64,000 nt of DNA from Nilaparvata lugens (lineage: Eukaryota > Arthropoda > Insecta > Hemiptera > Delphacidae): NCBI RefSeq assembly GCF_014356525.2, contig NC_052510.1, positions 56,908,956 to 56,972,955 of the forward strand, read 5' to 3'. The stretch's first letter is position 1. Each line of letters begins with the position of its first letter. Below, piece after piece: positions 59,501 to 64,000 of this stretch. The translations under genes were made by a program, and so were the position numbers. The notes beneath the pieces were generated by a model, which did no database searches, was not told where the DNA came from, and was given only the letters and a program-made list of their open reading frames with translations.

Positions 59501-61166
59501 AACATTCTACTTAGATTATTATCACTGATGAAAATACCATGAACGATCTTTTGTAATACTATTACAAACTGAGCATTCATGTGTTCATCCACAACATAGC
59601 ATCTGGCTTTTCATCGAATGTGTGTAGCCTAATCTGCGTATTCTCCATTTCGAAAAGCTTCGAGTATTGAACTGTATCTGAACAAACAGCTGCTATCTGA
59701 GTGTATCATCCGATTACTGTTAATTCTGGACACTTGATATTCAAATCAAACTCATTTTTCTCTTATATACTCAATAAGTTTGCAACCGATTGTCTTTATA
59801 AATAGAACTGTTGAGATATGTAAAGATCATCCTAACTAATTCTGGTTTGTTTCGGAGTTTAATATTGTTTGGAATTTTGAAAAGTAGTAAATAATAAACA
59901 ACTTGATTTTCAACTGTTGTTACCTGGTGCAATGTTAAACTTCTCAACGTATTGTGTATTTCATTGAATGACAAAAATACGTAGTAAAAGAAAAACAGGC
60001 ATAAGATGATAAGACATTTATTGACAATTGTTACAAGGCTGTTGCCTATGGTAACATTCACAAAAAATTGACAATATAAATTTAAAATAATACAAACTTA
60101 AGGAATAAGTTAGCATTAGCACGAAAACTCAAGTCACATTAGCATGATTATTAGTTAGGATGTTCTTTACATATTTCAGTAGTTCAATCAATCAATCAAT
60201 TTATTCAGCCTGGCGATACAGTAGTACATAAGGCCACGTCACAAAACATTTTATAAAATTACGATACCGGTACATAATAAAATCATAATTAGGTCAAAAT
60301 ACATAATAAAAAATCCTTAAAATGAGTAAAGACAACAATATCAATTAATAGCATTCAATAGTTCACCCATGATAGGGCTACGTTATAATTAACTATTTCA
60401 TGTAATAGATGACATTAATCATTTATTCTACCTACCACTGTCCTGAATTCCTCTAAAGACCTCTAAAGTTCTATTTATAAAGACAATCAGTTGGAATTAT
60501 TGAACAGTTCCGCATCAGTATTAATCACAAATATCTAAGTAAATAATATAGTATATAGTAAGCCATCAACATTATACCAGATCACATTAACAAACTAGAG
60601 AAAAGTTATTTGCATCCATGTGGAATGAAACTTATCGTGAAAGTATTCCATGAAAAATTAAACTCCATAATACAACACAATAGAGGGTAGATAAAATAGG
60701 TAAGAAATAAACTATGAAGGTGGTTCTATTATAAAACATGGTGATTAGACTTTCAATAAAATAAAGAGAAATAATTGTGAAATTGAGCATGAAATAGCAA
60801 TGAAATGGGAGCATGAATGCACCAAACCCTGTCAATCATAATGACCTTAATGTTATTGTATCATTTATTGATGATGACAGAAGCCTCGATTAAAACAAAT
60901 AGTAGCTTGGGGAGCCAAGGCATAGCCCTTTTTGTAAAACAATTTTGATATAGTTCAAATTATTGTAAATGTTTATGTATTTCAACTGTTGCGATTGCTT
61001 GTTGCAGATCATCAAGGTGGAAGTTGTGAAAGCTGCTAACTGCCGACGACCTCTGGTGAAGCAGTTCCACGACTCTCACATCCGCTTCCCTCTGCCCAAG
61101 AGGATCCAACAGAAGAACAAGATGCCCAAGTTCTCAGTCAGGAAGCCACGTACCTTCTTCCTCTAA
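53596..61166 (+). CDS. RpL18A: 60S ribosomal protein L18a (eL20), four coding exons
   Basis: This is a structural protein of the large ribosomal subunit. Exons are 53596-53613 (MKAKGE), 54960-55139, 56044-56220 and 61008-61166. All junctions are phase 0 and give 177 residues plus stop, against 176 in human. Landmarks are [20 protein letters not shown], then [20 protein letters not shown], then [20 protein letters not shown], then [20 protein letters not shown], then [20 protein letters not shown], ending KPRTFFL. Donors and acceptors are canonical (GAG|GTAAGT, TTTCAG|TTG, CAG|GTGAGT, ACAG|ATC, CAG|GTGCGT, TTGCAG|ATC). The first exon holds only six codons, as in many RP genes. Intron 3 (4.8 kb) is packed with transposons. 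Confidence 0.97.
53614..54959 (+). other. RpL18A intron 1
   Basis: It is AT-rich except for a GC-richer block at about 54405-54640 (CGCTCGCCAAGTCGCTTGTC, AAAGCGGTATACTTCGTGAA). This block gives a 103-codon + frame without any motif I know and is probably part of a dispersed element. I could not identify a snoRNA by eye. Confidence 0.5.
54960..55139 (+). CDS. RpL18A: RpL18A exon 2
   Basis: 60 codons, [16 protein letters not shown] to [11 protein letters not shown], phase 0 at both ends. Confidence 0.97.
55221..55426. mobile_element. Foldback MITE, family 6 (copy 2) in RpL18A intron 2
   Basis: GCGCACACCAGTTAGTCTAG, then AGTCACAATACTTCACATTG, pairs with CAATGTGAAGTATTGTGACT, then CTAGACTAACTGGTGTGCGC. 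The match to 16422-16613 is close. Confidence 0.92.
55609..55665. repeat. 22-bp tandem repeat, about 2.6 copies
   Basis: GTGGTAAATTGTTCTAGTTC starts at 55609 and 55631. The third copy is partial. Confidence 0.9.
55958..55983. repeat. (AAT)n microsatellite
   Basis: A run of about eight AAT triplets in RpL18A intron 2. Confidence 0.9.
56044..56220 (+). CDS. RpL18A: RpL18A exon 3
   Basis: 59 codons, [17 protein letters not shown] to [12 protein letters not shown], phase 0 at both ends. Confidence 0.97.
56393..57133. mobile_element. TIR DNA element family 4, copy 2
   Basis: It runs from ACTTTTCTTGCCC to GCAAGGAAAGT in the same order as 8551-9389, with a shorter (TG)n at about 56525-56560 and several internal deletions. 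Confidence 0.88.
57401..57735. repeat. 128-bp tandem repeat, about 2.6 copies, in RpL18A intron 3
   Basis: CCGTATGAATGCTGAGTGAG starts at 57401, 57529 and 57657, followed each time by AGGGGAAGATGTGTGAGAGA. Confidence 0.95.
57736..59989 (+). other. RpL18A intron 3, middle part
   Basis: About 57780-57990 is a GC-richer block with CACGTCACGTGACC and AACAAGATGGCGGATTTT. A minus-strand LINE-type tail starts near 58190 (ATTTATTTATTCGTTCACAA). CTGCTCTGCCTTCCAG (58419) is partly mirrored by GAAGCAGAGCAGAAA (58523). No exon is seen. Confidence 0.45.
60005..60915 (-). mobile_element. LINE 3' UTR copy, minus strand, with secondary insertion
   Basis: GACAATTGTTACAAGGCTGT, AGTTATTTGCATCCATGTGG and TGATGATGACAGAAGCCTCG follow the same order as 21860-22380. 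An unrelated segment (about 60180-60470, beginning TCAATCAATCAATTTATTCA, itself like a LINE tail) interrupts it. Confidence 0.8.
61008..61166 (+). CDS. RpL18A: RpL18A exon 4
   Basis: 52 codons plus [21 protein letters not shown] to [13 protein letters not shown]. Confidence 0.97.
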   Translation: MIKVEVVKAANCRRPLVKQFHDSHIRFPLPKRIQQKNKMPKFSVRKPRTFFL

Positions 61167-61191
61167 GATAACGGCTGTCATTTGGTTGACT

Positions 61192-61197
61192 AATAAA
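61192..61197 (+). terminator. RpL18A: RpL18A poly(A) signal
   Basis: AATAAA lies 26 bases after the stop, followed by CTTTTATTT. Confidence 0.8.
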
Positions 61198-61690
61198 CCT
61201 TTTATTTAAATCTCTGTCTTCGTCATTGTTGATCTGCCTTTCAATAATTCATCTTAGTTATTGGGTGGAATTAGATAATCAGAATAAACAGAACTCGTGA
61301 ACTAGAAGTAGAAAATTTGAGCCCTCTTTGTTGTGATCAATTTGTAATACACGAACACACGTCTCATGTATTGATTAATGTCGTCCATCAAGACATGTCT
61401 GAATTGTCTGTCTATCAATGTTTATCTAAGAGTGAGTTTCACATTATTCACGTTAACGCTTCGCTTAGTAATCTCCAGCTAACACTAACTGATGACTTTA
61501 ACGCAAGATTAAGAAATTTGATTTCACCAACGGAAACTAATGTTACGTTACGAAACGACAGATTAGAATGGATCATGGTGGCAATGAGCCTCTAGATTCA
61601 ACTAGAATCCAACTAGATTCCGAAATCACAAGTTTTGTTCACAAAAATGAGTGAAGATTAGCCTACAAATTTTAGTAATTAATAATTAAC

Positions 61691-62053
61691 TTATATTGTA
61701 GTGTTTTTAGTTGTATGATTTATTAAATTTAATTTAGGCTGTAGTGTTTTAATAATTGCTCTATAGATTGTTTTTTCTTCTGTAAATAAGTAAAATTTCA
61801 CAGGCTGTCTTCTAGCCACTCTATCAATGTTGTGTTGCCTAAAGCTATCAAAAGAAGAAGGGACCCAACATTCACAAACAGTGAAAGAACGCATCATGTC
61901 AATCTTATTGAAAAATAAGTCGATTTCGTCCAAATTATTAAAATTATCAACCCTTTCTCTTATTCATCTAGGTCGGCGAACAACATAATCATCATCACTA
62001 TCACTTTCAAATGCCAATTCGTATGCTGTTCTAGAATTATTTGGTCTTTCCAT
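61691..62053 (-). pseudogene. Possible Harbinger-type transposase N-terminal remnant
   Basis: The minus strand reads ERPNNSRTAYELAFESDSDD, then DYVVRRPR, then an in-frame TGA, then IRERVDNFNNLDEIDLFFNK. RRPRxIRER followed by a D/E-rich turn resembles the start of HARBI1-like transposases. The match is by memory and short, and no DDE core is visible. Confidence 0.35.
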
Positions 62054-62109
62054 ATTGAAACAACAAATTAATCTATTAAAAAATAATCGTAAAAACCACG
62101 AATAGATAA

Positions 62110-62360
62110 TTAAACATAATCTTGACAATTTACTTTCAACATGACAGTAAACAGAACGCCGCCATTTTTTTCTTAAAGACAGATTACAGATGTAACGACG
62201 GTTAACTCTATAACGGCTCATTAGCTCTAAACCTAGCGCCGCAGTGCAGGATGGTTTCTCACAGCTTGGCGTTGTTGTCATTCGAGATGGGGTGTCTGGC
62301 TTGGAAGTGTTTCGGCCGCATTGCAGGATGACTGTTAACGGTTGCCGGAAGATCAACAGC
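62110..62360. repeat. Repeat-like block with duplicated GCAGGATG motifs
   Basis: CGCCGCAGTGCAGGATGGTT at about 62236 and CGGCCGCATTGCAGGATGAC at about 62313 are similar. A related block is in PDE10A-like intron 11 (38650). It could be the end region of the Harbinger-like element. Confidence 0.45.
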
Positions 62361-62976
62361 TGGATTTTTTCGTTATTTTTCGTGATAGAGAAATTCTGAT
62401 TGCAGATTCGTTCTCAGCGACCCCAAGTTTAGCCTAAAGGCTCAGAATGCCAACAATGTTTTTAAATAATTAAAAATCATTATGAAAAGTCATTAATATG
62501 GTAGTACACCACGTTTCTGGGTGACTGTTTACTGGTGACTGGAGTTATTATTGACACACAAAAATCAAAATAATCGTGAGAAAGAAAACTGTTGATGAAC
62601 GCGAATAAGACCGCCACTCCATTGTTCTATTGTCTCGACTGCTTGGCTGAGCCTGGCTGGAGGGATCAAATAACCGACTGGTTTGATCTTTCGTCTGTCC
62701 GCTAGGTGGAACTACGCCGACCATTGCTGGGTGGAAGATGTTACTGCGGCCGCTCGCATTCCCACCAACGCTGCTATTATTTGCTGTCTCAGCGCCTAGT
62801 CCGATTCAGCCAAGCAACCAGCCTGCACTGCGGAGCTAGGTTAACGGCGTGTTGTGAAACCCAATTTTGTCAGTCAAGGGCTAATTGGAGTTTACGCTTC
62901 CTCTAAGTTTAGTTCCTGGTGAAACCCGGCCTTAGTCGTTAGCTGGTCGATACTAGGTTTCCGTCATGACTTACTT
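62361..62976. other. Intergenic DNA, nothing firm
   Basis: A GC-richer stretch (62600-62900) has a 66-codon + frame without motifs. Confidence 0.35.
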
Positions 62977-63068
62977 TAGTGAGGCTCACGTTATAATGTC
63001 AGTGTAGAGAGATAGGAGAACAGCTTTTTATAATAGTTCACTGCCATTGTAACGTGGACCTCACTGTA
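62977..63068. mobile_element. TIR MITE, family 7 (short copy)
   Basis: TTAGTGAGGCTCACGTTATA pairs with TGTAACGTGGACCTCACTGTA. Only 92 bp remain. Confidence 0.85.
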
Positions 63069-63099
63069 TCAGAAGCATGGTGTACTATGTGGACAAATA

Positions 63100-63540
63100 C
63101 AGAGTGTTTCAGAGAAATGGGAAATTTTGAAAGTTACATAATTTCAAGTAAAACAAATCTTTAAATAAAGTTTTTCATATCATTCAATAGTAATAATGCC
63201 AATTCAGAATAAATAATACCGAAACATTTATTTTTTGAAGATGACATCTTGCAGGTGTATTCCGTTTCAACGCAAACATTCCTGTAGTCTCTTCATCACA
63301 TTGTCCATGCATGGTTTGACGTAACATTACAACTGGAATTTGAAATTGCTTCTCGAATCTTGGCTTTCAATTCTTCCGTTGTTTCTCATGAAATCACAGT
63401 CCCAATTCAAAATTGGATTGATTTTGAGATCGACAATAGTGCGGCCATTGTATAAAATATTTTTTGCGATTCCAAAATGCTGAGATGCTATACGATGAAA
63501 AAATAGCCATGTCTTTAGCACAAACAGAAATATATAAATT
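63100..63540 (-). pseudogene. C-terminal remnant of a Tc1/mariner-type transposase
   Basis: The minus strand, across frame changes, reads EELKAKIREAISN, then NVMKRLQECLR, then NGIHLQDVIF. This is like the ELKxRIxxA ... xNVxRRLxxCxxxNGGHxxxxIF ending of DDE transposases. Stops and frameshifts show it is dead. Confidence 0.5.
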
Positions 63541-63752
63541 TAATTTAAAAATTGTTTTAGGGTGTCTAATGTATTTCAAAACTTCAAATAGGAAATCAAT
63601 GGTCCCACAGCCATCTCTGACATTATGCAACAGTGAATAGCAAAGTTGCATATAAAATCGCAGCATTACGATCCAGCGATTCTTTGCCTTACGAGTGAGT
63701 TAATAATTTGAGCGCGTTTCATCAGTAAGGATGAATGGATGATCGTGATTAG

Positions 63753-63903
63753 TCATTGATCGTTCCCACACTTACCGATTTTTGACCGACACTCAGAATA
63801 TTGTCCTCTTTTGGCTAAGAATCAGCTGTTTGTGAGAATTAGCTAATCTGAGGACAATATTGAGCGTCGGCCGACAATCGGTAAGTGTGAAACCGATCAT
63901 TCA
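63753..63903. mobile_element. Foldback MITE, family 13
   Basis: CACACTTACCGATTTTTGAC, then CAGAATATTGTCCTC, pairs with GAGGACAATATTGAG, then CGACAATCGGTAAGTGTG. The outer ends ATTGATCG and CGATCATT match partly. Confidence 0.9.
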
Positions 63904-64000
63904 ATTGGTTTTCTATGAACTTTTTTCTATTGGTCAATACTATAGCTATCTAGTGAAAAGACTAATGAGCTAATTTTTTCTATCCTAAAATACTACTTGA

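Noticed and set aside
61317..61595. 92-codon + frame downstream of RpL18A
   Set aside because: I recognise no domain, and it begins within the 3' flank of RpL18A without promoter or splice evidence.
1..64000. Bacterial-type operons, defence systems or horizontally acquired genes
   Set aside because: All supported genes are spliced animal genes, and everything else is eukaryotic transposon or simple repeat.

Overview
This is a eukaryotic, AT-rich, repeat-dense window with spliced genes (GT-AG introns), and it is almost certainly from an insect. Three genes can be read with confidence. The repeat families (a (TG)n-bearing transposon with ends ACTTTCCTTGC/GCAAGGAAAGT, many foldback MITEs, and 5'-truncated LINEs with (TATC)n or (TAAA)n tails) look to me like a hemipteran, probably a delphacid planthopper such as Nilaparvata. 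That species-level guess is inference from memory, not shown by the sequence alone.

Layout: 1-13.4 kb is gene-poor and made of tandem repeats, MITEs and one LINE 3' end. From 14.4 to 47.4 kb on the + strand lies one gene of 15 coding exons for a PDE10A-like dual cyclic-nucleotide phosphodiesterase (two GAF domains plus an HD-type catalytic domain, 801 residues predicted). All exon phases join without a frame break, and every catalytic metal ligand I can place is present. Its first coding exon, together with a TATA-like box and flanks, sits in a direct tandem duplication of 1463 bp (13448-14890 and 14911-16356). The two exon copies encode the same protein and differ only at four synonymous sites. 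The introns hold nested transposons, a 46-bp VNTR, a 630-bp TTAA-flanked foldback and an interrupted tandem-repeat array.

From 47.4 to 50.5 kb is intergenic repeat. NSA2, a 60S ribosome-assembly factor, lies on the minus strand (CDS 50565-51344, one coding exon). RpL18A (eL20, a 60S ribosomal protein) lies on the plus strand in four coding exons between 53596 and 61166. NSA2 appears to have a noncoding first exon near 53207-53270 that begins with a pyrimidine tract. RpL18A has a pyrimidine-tract start near 53529. If so, the two genes share a bidirectional promoter of about 260 bp, which would co-express an assembly factor with a component of the same subunit.

The end of the window (61.2-64 kb) carries remnants of DNA-transposon transposases and more MITEs. 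I found no CRISPR array, operon, rRNA, or intact tRNA gene. The most unusual items are the tandemly duplicated first coding exon of the phosphodiesterase and the head-to-head NSA2/RpL18A pair.
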